From Myxococcales bacterium (GTDB lineage: Bacteria > Myxococcota_A > UBA9160 > SZUA-336): a stretch of DNA of 47,642 nt. The notes beneath the pieces are model-generated. The model was not told where the DNA came from, searched no databases, and saw only the letters and a list, made by a program, of their open reading frames with translations. This document shows positions 8,687-17,500 of this stretch, in pieces. The position numbers and the translations under genes are program-made. Position 1 is the stretch's first letter. Every line of letters starts with the position of its first letter. The DNA lies in the NCBI GenBank assembly GCA_013215565.1, contig JABSQV010000008.1, positions 1 to 47,642 of the forward strand. The letters run 5' to 3'.

Positions 8687-9172
8687 TCAGAAGAACAGGA
8701 TCTCGGGCTCCAGCGTGCCGAGATCCAGGAGTCCGACGGCATTGTGGCCCGTCAGTTGGCCCGCGCACTCCCCGGGGTTGAAGCGCAGGCTGTGGTTTCG
8801 CCGATCGATGACGCGACGATGAGTATGACCGTGAAGCAGGACCTCTCCGCTTTCGAGGCTCAGTCGATCGAAGTCCAGGGGATCGTGTACGACGAAGAGG
8901 CGGCGATTCCCCCACTCGAGTTCGAGAGTCGCATCGACGAAGTGAAAGCCGTGCTGCCGAATCGCGGAGTCGAGTGACTCCCGTTCCAGGTCATTGTTTC
9001 CGAATACTCCAAAGACAGGTGCGTGGAGCGCGGATAGAGCATGGATCGTCTTTGCCTTGGTGATGTCACCCGTGTGCACGACCCTGTCGACGCCCGCGGC
9101 GTTGAACAACTGCACAATGCGAGCGACATTTTTCATCTGGTCGTGCGTGTCGCTCACGATTCCGATCCGCAT
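8687..9172 (-). CDS. YfcE/MJ0936-type metallophosphoesterase
   Basis: 161 aa cytosolic enzyme. Metal ligands are all present: SDTHD (D8, H10), HTGDI, GNNDLE and HGHTHR, the signature of small calcineurin-like phosphodiesterases. ATG 9172 is preferred over GTG 9193 because the GTG abuts a good -10 element (TATCTT), which would place it upstream of the transcript. It is last in a leftward run after the membrane protein and gamma-glutamyltransferase, separated from the latter by 58 bases. It probably hydrolyses phosphodiesters; the natural substrate is unknown. Confidence 0.88.
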   Translation of the reverse strand: MRIGIVSDTHDQMKNVARIVQLFNAAGVDRVVHTGDITKAKTIHALSALHAPVFGVFGNNDLERESLDSAIRQHGFHFVDATLELEWGNRRLFVVHDPLDFDRLSLESGEVLLHGHTHRRVIDRRNHSLRFNPGECAGQLTGHNAVGLLDLGTLEPEILFF

Positions 9173-9183
9173 ACGCGACTGAG

Positions 9184-9212
9184 AAGATAGCACGCGCCCG
9201 GAATGGTCTCGA
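9184..9212 (-). promoter_or_regulatory. Candidate promoter of the phosphodiesterase gene
   Basis: On the minus strand TCGAGA, a 17-base spacer and TATCTT, ending 11 bases before ATG 9172. The -10 hexamer is good and the -35 is partial. The predicted leader would be only about 5 bases. Pattern reading only. Confidence 0.35.
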
Positions 9213-9230
9213 AGCGGAGCTTATGCGGGA

Positions 9231-10736
9231 TCAGAGTTCGACCCGGGTCGCGACCCCGCCGCGTCGGGGGTCTGCTGCACCCGCGACGCCGGGTTCGACA
9301 GCCTGGACCCCACCGAAATAGACGTCGCGCCGCTTCCAGAGGTTGGTGGGCCGGTAGCTGCGTACAGCGTTGACGCTTTCGGTCGGGAAGCCCGGTTCGA
9401 GTTGCATGCGCTCGCCGTCCCAGTGGAGGCGCGGGGCATCGATCGCTGCCTGAAGGCCGAGCCCGAAGTCGATCCGGTGCGTGAGCACCTGATAGATGGC
9501 ACTGCGGATCCGCTTGCTTCCGCCGCTCCCGATTGCGAGCCGCACCGTGTCTCCCTCGAGCAGGATCGATGGCGACATCATCGACGAAACCCTGACCCCG
9601 GGAGGATCGTTGTGGAAACCCTCCGGGTGAAGGTCGTCCTCGCCCAGCATATTGTTGAGCATGATGCCGGTGCCCGGAACTACGTATCCCGAACCCTCTC
9701 CGTTCGATGCTGTGAGCGTCGCCACGTTCCCTTCCGCGTCAGCGACACACAGGTGCGTGGTCCCACCCGAGGCGCGACGGATCCGCGCGATGCTCTCGGT
9801 GTCGACGTCCTCGAGGCCTGCTTCCGCCCCGAAGCCGGTGTCGCGAAGTCGGGCGACCTCAACGTTGACGGCCGCCAGGGTTCGCAGATGAGTCGCGGAG
9901 CCCCATTCACTCGCGCCGAGTTCCTGCGCTTCCGTGAGCTGCAGCGCGAGTCCGAGCAGTGAACCTCCGAACGACGGAGCGGGGTTGGAGAGCAGCCTGA
10001 ACCTGCGGTAGGCGAGTTCGAGAGGCTGCCGCTCGATCACGCGATAGCTCGCGAGGTCCCGCATCGTGAGCAATCCGTCCCTGCGCAGGTCGGCCTCGAT
10101 CCTGCGAGCGAACTCGCCTTCGTAGAAGGAGCGGCCCCGGGTTTCGGGCAGGGTTTCGAGGAAGGCCGCGAGTTCGGGATTCCGGAGTTCGCGACCCTGG
10201 CGCAGTTCTCCTTCGTGCAGGCCGAACTGGTTGCGACCGCCCTCCGTCAGATTGAAGATCGGGCGGAGCAGGCCGAGGAAGTACGCCTGCGCTGCGCTGA
10301 GTTCCACGCCGTTTCGGGCGAGCGCGATCGCGGGCGCCACCACCTGCTCGAGCGGCAGCCTTCCGAGGCGCTCGTGGACGTGCAGCAGTCCGGCGAGGGT
10401 TCCCGGAACCGCGACGGAGCCGCGCCCGACGTTGAAGACCTGAGACGAGCCCGGAAAGCGGATCGTCACGGGTTCGAAATGCGGTTCCTGCGCGACAGCA
10501 CCGTCGCCCGGAGTATCCACGAAGAAATCGAAGAGCACCGCGGCACCCGCCGCGGTGCGTGCCAGCAGGAAGCCGCCGCCGCCGAGGCTCGTCAGGGCCG
10601 GTTCGGCGACGGTCGCCCCGAACCCCGCGGCCACGGCCGCGTCGAAGGCGTTGCCTCCCCCGCGCAGTAGTTCGGCCGCGCATTCCGTCGTCGCGCGGTC
10701 CCCGCTCGCGACGACGCCCGGGCTCCGTCCCGCCAT
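9231..10736 (-). CDS. Gamma-glutamyltransferase family protein
   Basis: 501 aa. Catalytic TTH motif at residues 326-328 (GGTTHLCVADAEGN): the first Thr is the nucleophile and marks the autocleavage site between large and small subunits. Other family landmarks are GGNAFDAAVAAGF, SLGGGGF, a PAPSFGG segment, and GIMLNNMLGE with IGSGGSKRI near the end. It transfers or hydrolyses gamma-glutamyl groups, for example of glutathione. No signal peptide is seen, so the protein may be cytosolic, unlike the periplasmic E. coli enzyme. Its ATG overlaps the stop of the membrane-protein gene (TGATG on its strand), so the two are translationally coupled. Confidence 0.9.
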   Translation of the reverse strand: MAGRSPGVVASGDRATTECAAELLRGGGNAFDAAVAAGFGATVAEPALTSLGGGGFLLARTAAGAAVLFDFFVDTPGDGAVAQEPHFEPVTIRFPGSSQVFNVGRGSVAVPGTLAGLLHVHERLGRLPLEQVVAPAIALARNGVELSAAQAYFLGLLRPIFNLTEGGRNQFGLHEGELRQGRELRNPELAAFLETLPETRGRSFYEGEFARRIEADLRRDGLLTMRDLASYRVIERQPLELAYRRFRLLSNPAPSFGGSLLGLALQLTEAQELGASEWGSATHLRTLAAVNVEVARLRDTGFGAEAGLEDVDTESIARIRRASGGTTHLCVADAEGNVATLTASNGEGSGYVVPGTGIMLNNMLGEDDLHPEGFHNDPPGVRVSSMMSPSILLEGDTVRLAIGSGGSKRIRSAIYQVLTHRIDFGLGLQAAIDAPRLHWDGERMQLEPGFPTESVNAVRSYRPTNLWKRRDVYFGGVQAVEPGVAGAADPRRGGVATRVEL

Positions 10737-11134
10737 CAGCCGACGAGTCGGGCCATCACGCGTGCGACCAGGAAGCCCCAGAGACCGTTCTTGACCAGCA
10801 CGAAGATTGGTGTGAGGGCCCCGAGTTCGAGCCCGAGGAGTCCGGATCCCGCCTCGGGCAGCGAGTAGAGCAGTTCCAGGGCCGTCGGGAAGAGCGAGAG
10901 CACAAGCCCGGTGCGTACCGTGGTGAAGCCCCGGCGCGACACCAGCGGGTAGCCTAATCCCCAGAGGCTCCCCCAGAGAATCCGCTCTCGAAGCCAGTCC
11001 CAACTCAGCGAGGGTGCGATGTCGACGCCGATCAGCGGGGTGAGTTCTGCCCGGCCCGCGATCCAGACCGCGACCGCGACCAGGAGTCCTGCGACTGCGC
11101 CCGCAAAGTATGCTGCCGAGAGCCTCCGGAGCAT
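10736..11134 (-). CDS. Small integral membrane protein, unknown function
   Basis: 132 aa with about three to four hydrophobic helices (AGAVAGLLVAVAVWIAG, WGSLWGLGYPLV, GLVLSLFPTALELLYSL, PIFVLVKNGLWGFLVARVM). ATG 11134 follows a G-rich run 4-11 bases upstream that can serve as a Shine-Dalgarno site. The frame stays open far upstream but that part lies antisense to other features. Its stop shares bases with the gamma-glutamyltransferase start, so the pair is probably functionally linked. No named family recognised. Confidence 0.65.
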   Translation of the reverse strand: MLRRLSAAYFAGAVAGLLVAVAVWIAGRAELTPLIGVDIAPSLSWDWLRERILWGSLWGLGYPLVSRRGFTTVRTGLVLSLFPTALELLYSLPEAGSGLLGLELGALTPIFVLVKNGLWGFLVARVMARLVG

Positions 11135-11219
11135 GTTCCCCCCCCAAGAACGGCCGTCCGACGGCTCCGACAGGGACAGCCTCGCTCGCTCCCAGCCTAC
11201 AGGGTAACCTCTCTTCCCG

Positions 11220-11480
11220 ATGGAGCCCGTCCCGCACAGAGCCCGCGTGCTCCCGTACGTCGACGTGCCGCTGCAGCATGCGAGCGACCGCGTACTTCGG
11301 GCGATGCGAAGAGGCATCAGGGTCGATCGGCAGCGTCGTCTGGTCGAGAAGCTGATAGGGCAGCGGCAAGCGCTGCTCGTAGACTGCGCTGCCCCGGATC
11401 TCGCGGTCGGTCGCCTTCGCTCGCAGGCACCCGAGATCGACGGCCAGGTCGGAGTGCGGGCGCCGTCCGCGTCCGGCTGA
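11220..11480 (+). pseudogene. rimO: rimO remnant: internally deleted ribosomal protein S12 methylthiotransferase
   Basis: Open frame of 86 codons. The first half (VLPYVDVPLQHASDRVLRAM then DRQRRLVEKL) aligns with the core of RimO, where E. coli has [20 protein letters not shown] and the same DRQ spacing. The second half (GQRQALLVD, then AVGRLRSQAPEIDG) aligns with the RimO C-terminal TRAM-side segment (GAIGR...APEIDG). Everything between (the rest of the radical SAM barrel) and all of the N-terminus, including the CxxxCxxC iron-sulfur motif, is missing. A stop at 11205-11207 bounds the frame. The deletion kept the frame, so a peptide could still be made but cannot be an enzyme. RimO rather than MiaB because of PLQHAS and APEIDG. 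Confidence 0.8.
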
Positions 11481-11483
11481 GCC

Positions 11484-11942
11484 TTGCGGCCGCGTGTGAT
11501 TGCCGTCATTGGAGCCGCCGACTGCGACGCCGGGACCGCGGAACTCGCGCACGAAGTCGGCCGTCGGCTCGCACTGGCCGGGTGCACGCTGCTGACGGGC
11601 GGTCTCGGTGGTGTCATGGAGGCGGCATCGCGCGGCGCCGCCGAAGCGGGGGGGCTGGTGGTCGGGGTTCTTCCCGGCGCGTCGCCCGGCGAAGCGAACC
11701 CGCACGTCTCGATCGCGGTTGCGACCGGCACCGGGGACGCGCGCAATGCCGTGCTCGCCAATTCGGCCGAGGCCTTCGTGGCCGTTTCCGGCAGCTATGG
11801 AACGCTCTCCGAGATCGCGTTCGCGCTCAAGCGAGGCAAGTGTGTCGTCTCGCTCGGCTCCTGGGATATCGACCCGAAGGTGGTGCGGGTCGCGAGTGCC
11901 GAAGAGGCGGTGTACCGGGTGCTCGAGTCTACCGGCGACTAG
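11484..11942 (+). CDS. TIGR00725-type SLOG/LOG-like nucleotide-binding protein
   Basis: 152 aa, starting with TTG 3 bases after the rimO remnant; no ATG is available before the conserved RVIAVIGAA strand. Rossmann-like fold with GGLGGVMEAASRGA (about residues 38-51) and SGSYGTLSEIAFALKRGK (about 99-116), which correspond to the GG-GGVME and PGG-GT-E motifs of the LOG superfamily. The first Gly-rich loop is canonical; the second has SGSYGT in place of PGGxGT. Members bind nucleotides or nucleotide-derived ligands; this subfamily has no firm function. The gene converges with the HAD gene, 7 bases between stops. Confidence 0.8.
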   Translation: MRPRVIAVIGAADCDAGTAELAHEVGRRLALAGCTLLTGGLGGVMEAASRGAAEAGGLVVGVLPGASPGEANPHVSIAVATGTGDARNAVLANSAEAFVAVSGSYGTLSEIAFALKRGKCVVSLGSWDIDPKVVRVASAEEAVYRVLESTGD

Positions 11943-11949
11943 GCACCGG

Positions 11950-12678
11950 CTAGCGCCCGTCCGTGACGCGCCGCGCCAGCGTCGCGAGGTCGGGAACGCG
12001 CTCGCATTCCCAGCCCACCCAGTCGCCGTAAGGATCGAGCAGTACCGCGTGGCATCCGGCCCGGCGGGCACCCACGACATCGACCGCGTACATGTCCCCG
12101 ACATGCAGCGTCCGCGCCGGCTGCGAGCCGGCGATCTCGAGGGCGCGCCGGAAGATGGCCGGGTCGGGCTTCTCGGCGCCCACGATGTGCGAGTCGACGA
12201 CGGCGTCCAGCAGTGGCGCGAGTCCCCGGTCGCGCAGCCCCTGCTCGACGCTGCCATCGGCGTTGCTGACGACCACCGCGCGGAGACCGGCGCTGCGGAC
12301 GGCCTCGAGAAACGGCCGCGCATCCTCGCGCACCACCGACCAGATCTGGAGCGACGCGCCCGGCTCCCGGCGAAGGGCCATCAGCGCGTGCACCCCGCGG
12401 TCGATCTCGGCGGGCGCCGGTCGCTGTCCCGCCTGCTCGAACGCGCATTCCAGCATCAGCCGCATATAGTGAGAGAAGGCCCCCTCCTGCTCGGTCGAAG
12501 CTCCGTCCGCCAGGTACCGGGAGACGGCGGGTCGAACGGCGGCCTCCGCGCGGCCCAGGATCCGGGCCGGGAGTTCGTGCCCCACCCGGCGGAGCCGCTC
12601 GGAGAACAGGGCGTAGTCCATCTCCACCAGCGTGTTTCCGGCATCCAGAAATACCGCCTGAAGCCGGGCGTAGGGAAT
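11950..12678 (-). CDS. HAD superfamily hydrolase (phosphatase), probable ATT start
   Basis: About 242 aa. HAD motifs in order: DAGNT (motif I nucleophile Asp), VVSNADGS (motif II), the GAEKPDPAIF segment with the motif III Lys, and HVGDMYAVDVVGARRAG (motif IV). The alpha-helical cap (ALFSERLRRVGHELPARIL...) places it with haloacid dehalogenase-like phosphatases. No ATG or GTG precedes motif I nearby. The next standard codon is TTG at 12720, but that lies inside the predicted promoter, upstream of the expected transcript start. ATT at 12678 gives a normal N-terminus (IPYARLQAVFLDAGNT), so it is proposed. If TTG 12720 is used the protein gains 14 residues. Substrate unknown. Confidence 0.78.
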   Translation of the reverse strand: MPYARLQAVFLDAGNTLVEMDYALFSERLRRVGHELPARILGRAEAAVRPAVSRYLADGASTEQEGAFSHYMRLMLECAFEQAGQRPAPAEIDRGVHALMALRREPGASLQIWSVVREDARPFLEAVRSAGLRAVVVSNADGSVEQGLRDRGLAPLLDAVVDSHIVGAEKPDPAIFRRALEIAGSQPARTLHVGDMYAVDVVGARRAGCHAVLLDPYGDWVGWECERVPDLATLARRVTDGR

Positions 12679-12708
12679 CGGATCCGAATTTATGTGACCG
12701 GTTGAACT

Positions 12709-12737
12709 AATTTGACCCAAGTCGTCGATCTGGTCAG
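12709..12737 (-). promoter_or_regulatory. Candidate promoter of the HAD gene, overlapping the tetR promoter
   Basis: On the minus strand CTGACC (12737-12732), 17 bases, CAAATT (12714-12709). Each hexamer overlaps an opposite-strand hexamer of the tetR promoter, so both cannot be occupied at once. TTGACC (12712-12717) and GGTCAG (12732-12737) also form an imperfect inverted repeat, a possible TetR site. Confidence 0.4.
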
Positions 12738-12740
12738 TAT
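12712..12740 (+). promoter_or_regulatory. Candidate tetR promoter, leaderless geometry
   Basis: TTGACC, 17-base spacer, CAGTAT, then 6 bases to the ATG at 12747. No Shine-Dalgarno sequence lies between. Transcription would begin at or within a base of the start codon. Confidence 0.5.
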
Positions 12741-12746
12741 CGCGCC

Positions 12747-13421
12747 ATGCGAACACCTTCCGCCGAGAGTTTGGACCCGGGGCCCCCCACTCGAGACGCG
12801 CGGATCGAGCGAAAGCGGATCCGGCTGCTCGATGCCGCCGGGCACTGCTTTGCGCACCACGGCTTTGCGAAGACCACGGTCGAGGAGATCGCGCGGGCGG
12901 CCGGCATCTCCAAAGGGCTCGTCTATTCCTACTTCGATAGCAAGGAGAGTCTGCTCGAGGCCGTCCTCGACCGGGCCCTCCGGGAGTGGTCCGACGTGAT
13001 CGGGCACGAGTTTCGGCGTCGGGCCGGGACCGTGCGTGAAGCGCTGGGTGTGATCCACCGCGCTTCACTCGACTACGCGCGTTCACATCCGCTGCTGGCC
13101 TCGATCCTGGCTCAGGACCCGGGCGTGTTGCTGGCCGGGCGGATCGACCGCCTGACCCAGGCCCGGGACGAGTGGCGCGAAGGGCTTTCGAAGCTGCTGA
13201 GTCGAGGGATCGAGGAGGGGGAACTTCGCGAGGATCTCGACGTGGGAAGTACCGCCGAAGCGATCATGATCTTGAACAAGGGCTGCATCGAGCAGGTCGT
13301 CGCCGGGAACGGCGTCGATGCGATCCCGGCGGCACTCACCGAGGCCGCGATCGAACTCCAACTCTACGGAGTCGCCGGAGCACGGCCGACCGGGTCGTCA
13401 GGCCATCGGGGTGCGAGATGA
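12747..13421 (+). CDS. TetR/AcrR family repressor of the RND pump operon
   Basis: 224 aa. An N-terminal tail is followed by the TetR helix-turn-helix at about residues 26-70 (RIRLLDAAGHCFAHHGFAKT, TVEEIARAAGISKGLVYSYF, DSKESLLEAVLDRAL). The C-terminal helical ligand domain is diverged, as usual. It is the first gene of an operon with the adaptor and pump: its TGA overlaps the adaptor's ATG by 4 bases. This arrangement strongly suggests it controls the pump and itself in response to a pumped compound. The inducing ligand cannot be read from sequence. Confidence 0.9.
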   Translation: MRTPSAESLDPGPPTRDARIERKRIRLLDAAGHCFAHHGFAKTTVEEIARAAGISKGLVYSYFDSKESLLEAVLDRALREWSDVIGHEFRRRAGTVREALGVIHRASLDYARSHPLLASILAQDPGVLLAGRIDRLTQARDEWREGLSKLLSRGIEEGELREDLDVGSTAEAIMILNKGCIEQVVAGNGVDAIPAALTEAAIELQLYGVAGARPTGSSGHRGAR

Positions 13422-14557
13422 GGCGCGCGCGGCCGAGTCTGATTCCGGTTGCGACAGCGCTGTGCGTCCTGGGACTTGCATTGGCTCCGGGCTGTGGCTC
13501 ATCGACGGGACGCGAAGCCGAAGCCCCCGACGTGTCGGCGCAGGCCCTCGATCTGGCCGCGGCACCCGAGCCGGTTCCGATCGCAGAAGTGCGCAGGGGA
13601 GAGCTTCGGACCCGGGTCACGGTCTCGGGTTCGGTGGCCGCGCGACGCTCCTCGCCGCTGGCGCCGTCGGTCTCGGGCCGGATTGTGAGCGTCGAGGTCG
13701 AGGTGGGAGACGAGGTGGCCGAGGGCGATCCGCTCTTCCAGATCGAACCCGGGCCCTACGGCCTCGCGCTTCAGCGGGCTCGCGCGGGCCTGGAACTGGC
13801 CCGAGCCGAATCTGCCGAAGCGCAAGCGGAAGCGTCCCGCAGTCAGGAACTGGCCCGGAAGGAAATTGCGTCAACGCAGCAGCGCGTGCGCGCGGAGACG
13901 CGCGCGAAGATCGCGCACGCCCGGGTGGAGCAGGCTGAGGCCGAGGTCGAGCAGGCGCGCAGCGATCTCGACCGGACCGTGGTTCGGGCCCCGTACACCG
14001 GCAGCATCGTCGAGCGGTCGGCGCACGAGGGGATGATGGCGACTCCGGCAACCACCGTCGTGGTGATTCAGGAGACCGGCGAACTCGAGGCAGTGCTCGA
14101 CGTGCCCGAAGCCTCGCTCGCGCTGATTCGGCCCGGGGACCAGGTGCGCGTGTTCGCCGAGGGCGCGGCGGAGCCGCTGCGGGGAACCGTTCGATCCGTG
14201 AGTGCGCGGATCGATCCGGCCAGCCGTACCTACAGCGTCCGGGCTGAGCTCGAAGACCCGGAGAACCGGCTGCGGGCGGGTGCGTTCGTCCGGGCCGAGA
14301 TCGAGCCCCGCGTCAAGACCCGGGCACTGCTCGTCGACCGGCGTGCGCTGATCTCCGCCGAGGGGCGCCAGTTCGTGGTGCGGGTGAGCGGTGGCCGCAG
14401 CCAGCGGGTTCCGGTTCGGCTCGGCATGAGCGACACCACCGAGATCGAGGTGCTCGCCGGGCTGGAACTCGGGGACCGGATCGTCCTCGGCGATGCCGCC
14501 GCCCGGCTCTCGGACGGAGACGCGGTCGAGTCCGTGCAGACCGAAGCCTTGCCTTGA
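13418..14557 (+). CDS. RND efflux periplasmic adaptor (membrane fusion) lipoprotein
   Basis: 379 aa. The signal peptide ends LALAPGCGSS, with Cys as probable lipid anchor. A lipoyl half-motif (VSGRIVSVEVEVGDEVAEGD) leads into a long alpha-helical hairpin (about residues 110-185, rich in Ala, Glu, Arg and Gln) and then the second lipoyl half (LDRTVVRAPYTGSIVERSAH). Beta-barrel and membrane-proximal domains follow. It bridges the inner-membrane pump encoded next to an outer-membrane channel. No TolC-like gene is in the window, so the channel must be encoded elsewhere. Overlaps tetR by 4 bases and the pump gene by 4 bases. Confidence 0.9.
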   Translation: MRRARPSLIPVATALCVLGLALAPGCGSSTGREAEAPDVSAQALDLAAAPEPVPIAEVRRGELRTRVTVSGSVAARRSSPLAPSVSGRIVSVEVEVGDEVAEGDPLFQIEPGPYGLALQRARAGLELARAESAEAQAEASRSQELARKEIASTQQRVRAETRAKIAHARVEQAEAEVEQARSDLDRTVVRAPYTGSIVERSAHEGMMATPATTVVVIQETGELEAVLDVPEASLALIRPGDQVRVFAEGAAEPLRGTVRSVSARIDPASRTYSVRAELEDPENRLRAGAFVRAEIEPRVKTRALLVDRRALISAEGRQFVVRVSGGRSQRVPVRLGMSDTTEIEVLAGLELGDRIVLGDAAARLSDGDAVESVQTEALP

Positions 14558-17500
14558 GAATCTCTTCGATCTCGATCGAGCGTCCTGTTTTCGCACTGAT
14601 GCTCATCTTGGGCCTGGTGGTGCTGGGGCTCGTATCGCTATCTCGGCTGAACCTGGACCTGAATCCCGCGGTCGAGTTCCCGTTCGTCAGCGTGTCGACC
14701 CAACTCTATGGAGCCTCGCCCGAGACCATCGAGCGCGCCGTGACCGACGTGCTCGAGGAAGAACTCAATACGCTCGAGGGCATTCGCACGCTGTCGTCGC
14801 GGTCTTCGGCCGGTCTCTCGCTGGTGTTCATCGAGTTCGGGCTCGGGTTCGACCCGGCGCGCAAGGCACAGCAGGTGCGCGAGCGCGTGGCGCGCACGCG
14901 TGCGCTGCTGCCGCCCGACATCGAGGAACCGCTGGTCGAGCAGATCGACCCCGACTCGAACGCGATCATCAAGATCATGCTCTCGGGTCCGTATTCGGTC
15001 CGCGAACTTTCGGAGTACACCGAGAACCAGATCGTCACACGCTTCGAACGGCTCAAAGGTGTGGGCAAGGTCCACGTGCTGGGTGCACGCGATCGCGAGA
15101 TTCGGATCTGGCTCGATCCCGTTCGGCTCGCCGGCTACGGGCTCTCGATCGAGGACGTCGGCAACACCGTGCGCAGCGAGAATGCCGACATGGCCGGCGG
15201 CCACATCGAGGGGCCGACGCGCGAGTGGTCGGTCACGATGTCGGGGCGCGTACGCAAGGTCGAGGACTTCGGTGCGCTGATCGTCGCAGAGCGCGAGGGC
15301 GCGCTGGTCAAGCTCAGAGACGTCGCGATCATCGAGGATGGCATGGAGGACGAGCGGACGATCACGCGCCTGAACGGGCAGCGCGGCGTCGCGCTCGAGA
15401 TCCAGCGTCAGAGCGGTGCGAACACGGTGGCGGTGGCGCGAGCGGTGCGTGCCGAGGTCGAAGACATCCGCGGGAATCTGCCCACCGGCATGCAGATCCT
15501 GATCACCGGGGACCAGGCGGTCTACATCGAGCGGTCCATCGGGGGAATTTACGAGGACATGCTGCTCGGCGGGCTGCTTGCGGTGCTGGTGGTGTTGTTC
15601 TTCCTGCGCAATCCGCGCTCGACCCTAATCGCGGCCATCTCGATTCCCTCGAGCGTGATCGCTTCCTTCACGCTCGTCTATATCGCGGGCTTCACGCTGA
15701 ACAGCATGACGCTGATGGCGCTGTCGCTCTCGATTGGCCTGGTGATCGATGACTCCATCGTTGTGCTCGAAGCGATTGTGCGGCGGCTCGAGAGAGGCGA
15801 TTCCCCGATGCAGGCTGCCGAGCACGGCGTCTCGAGCGTCGGTCTCGCGGTAATCTCCACCACGCTCGCGGTCTGTGCCGTCTTCGTCCCGATCGCCTTC
15901 ATGCGCGGGATGATGGGCCAGTGGTTCTACGAGTTCGGCCTGGTCGTCGCGTTTACGGTTTCGATCTCGACCCTGGTCGCCCTCACGCTGACGCCGATGC
16001 TGGCGAGCCGCTTTCTGGTTCAGGCTCCGGCCGAGGGCCGGCTCTTCATCGCCTTCGGTCGCTGGTACACGGCGGTCGAGAACCTTCACCGCCGGATCCT
16101 GGCGTGGGCTCTGCGCCGCACGGCCCTGGCGCTGAGCCTCGCCGGGGCCTTCGTGGTCGCGGGTTGCGGGATCGCCACGACCGTACCCTTCGATCTCTTC
16201 CAGGACAGCGACCAGGCGGAGTTCAAGCTGCAGGTGATTCTGCCACTCGGGAGTCCGCTCCCGGTCTCGGACCGGGTTGCGCGTCGGGTCGAAGCGGCAC
16301 TGGTCGCCGATCAGAATGTGCGTGCAGTGTTTACGACCGTAGGGTCGGGCGTTCAACACCGTCCCAACGAGAGTTCGTTCTACGTGCGTACCTCGCCCCG
16401 CCAGGAACGGGACCTGACGCTGATCGAACTGAAGAACTCGCTCCGGGATCAGATTGCCGCGATCGTGCCTGAGGCGCGCGAGGTTCGCGCGGACGACATC
16501 AGCTGGATGAGTTCGGGCCGCCGAGACGCGGTGATGACCTACGCGCTGCGCGGGCCCGACCTCGATCGGCTCTCGGAGCATGCCGACGAGCTCGTGGCCC
16601 GCATGCGGGCCAGCGGAACCTTCACCGACGTGTCCGTCTCTCACGAATCCGGGCGGCCCGAAATCGAACTCGAGATCGCGCGCGACCGCGCGGCCGACCT
16701 GGGCGTTCCGGCCGTCAGGGTCGGACGCACGCTTCGCGCCCTGCTCGCGGGTGAGAAGGTGGGCTCCTTCGAGGACATGGGTGATCGGTTCGACGTTCGG
16801 GTCCGCGTCCTGCCCGAGTACCGAGACGAGCCCGGCAAGCTCGACCTGATCCGGGTGCGCTCGCTGCGCGGCGAACTGGTTCCGATCACGAACCTGGTCC
16901 GGTCGCGCGTGGTCGAGGGCGCGGTTGAAATCAGTCGCGAGAACCGTGCTCGTCAGATCACGCTTTACGCCAACCTCGCGAGCGGGGTAGCGCTCGGAGA
17001 CGCGGTCCAGCAGCTCGACGATTGGGGACCCGAGATCGGCATCGAGGCGCCCGACGAACTCGTCTCGGTCGGCCGCGCTCGCGCCATGGGCGAGGCCGCT
17101 TACGGGGTCGTATTTGCATTCCTGCTCGCGATGGTCGCGATCTACATGATCCTGGCATCGCTGTTCAACTCGGTGATTCACCCCCTCACGATCATGACTT
17201 CGGCGCCGCTCTCCTTCATCGGCGGCTTTCTGGCGCTCAAGCTCGCCGGGATGCCACTCGACATGATGAGCGGGATCGGACTGCTGGTGCTGATGGGGCT
17301 CGTGATGAAGAACGGGATCCTGCTGGTCGATTACATCAACCAGCTGCGCCACGAAGGCCGGACCCGCGAGGAGGCGATTCTCGAAGCGGCCCCGGCCCGG
17401 ATGCGCCCGGTCCTGATGACGACAGGGGCGCTGGTTTTCGGGATGCTCCCGATCGCGCTTCAGCTGAGTGCGGGCTCGGCGTTCCGGGCACCCATGGCCG

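Noticed and set aside
11135-11219. Earlier part of rimO upstream of the remnant
   Set aside because: The frame is closed by a TAA at 11205 and no CxxxCxxC or UPF0004-like sequence is seen in any frame.
10737-12323. N-terminal extension of gamma-glutamyltransferase to about 1030 residues
   Set aside because: The family match starts at ATG 10736. The extra part is antisense or out of frame to other genes and has no domain content.
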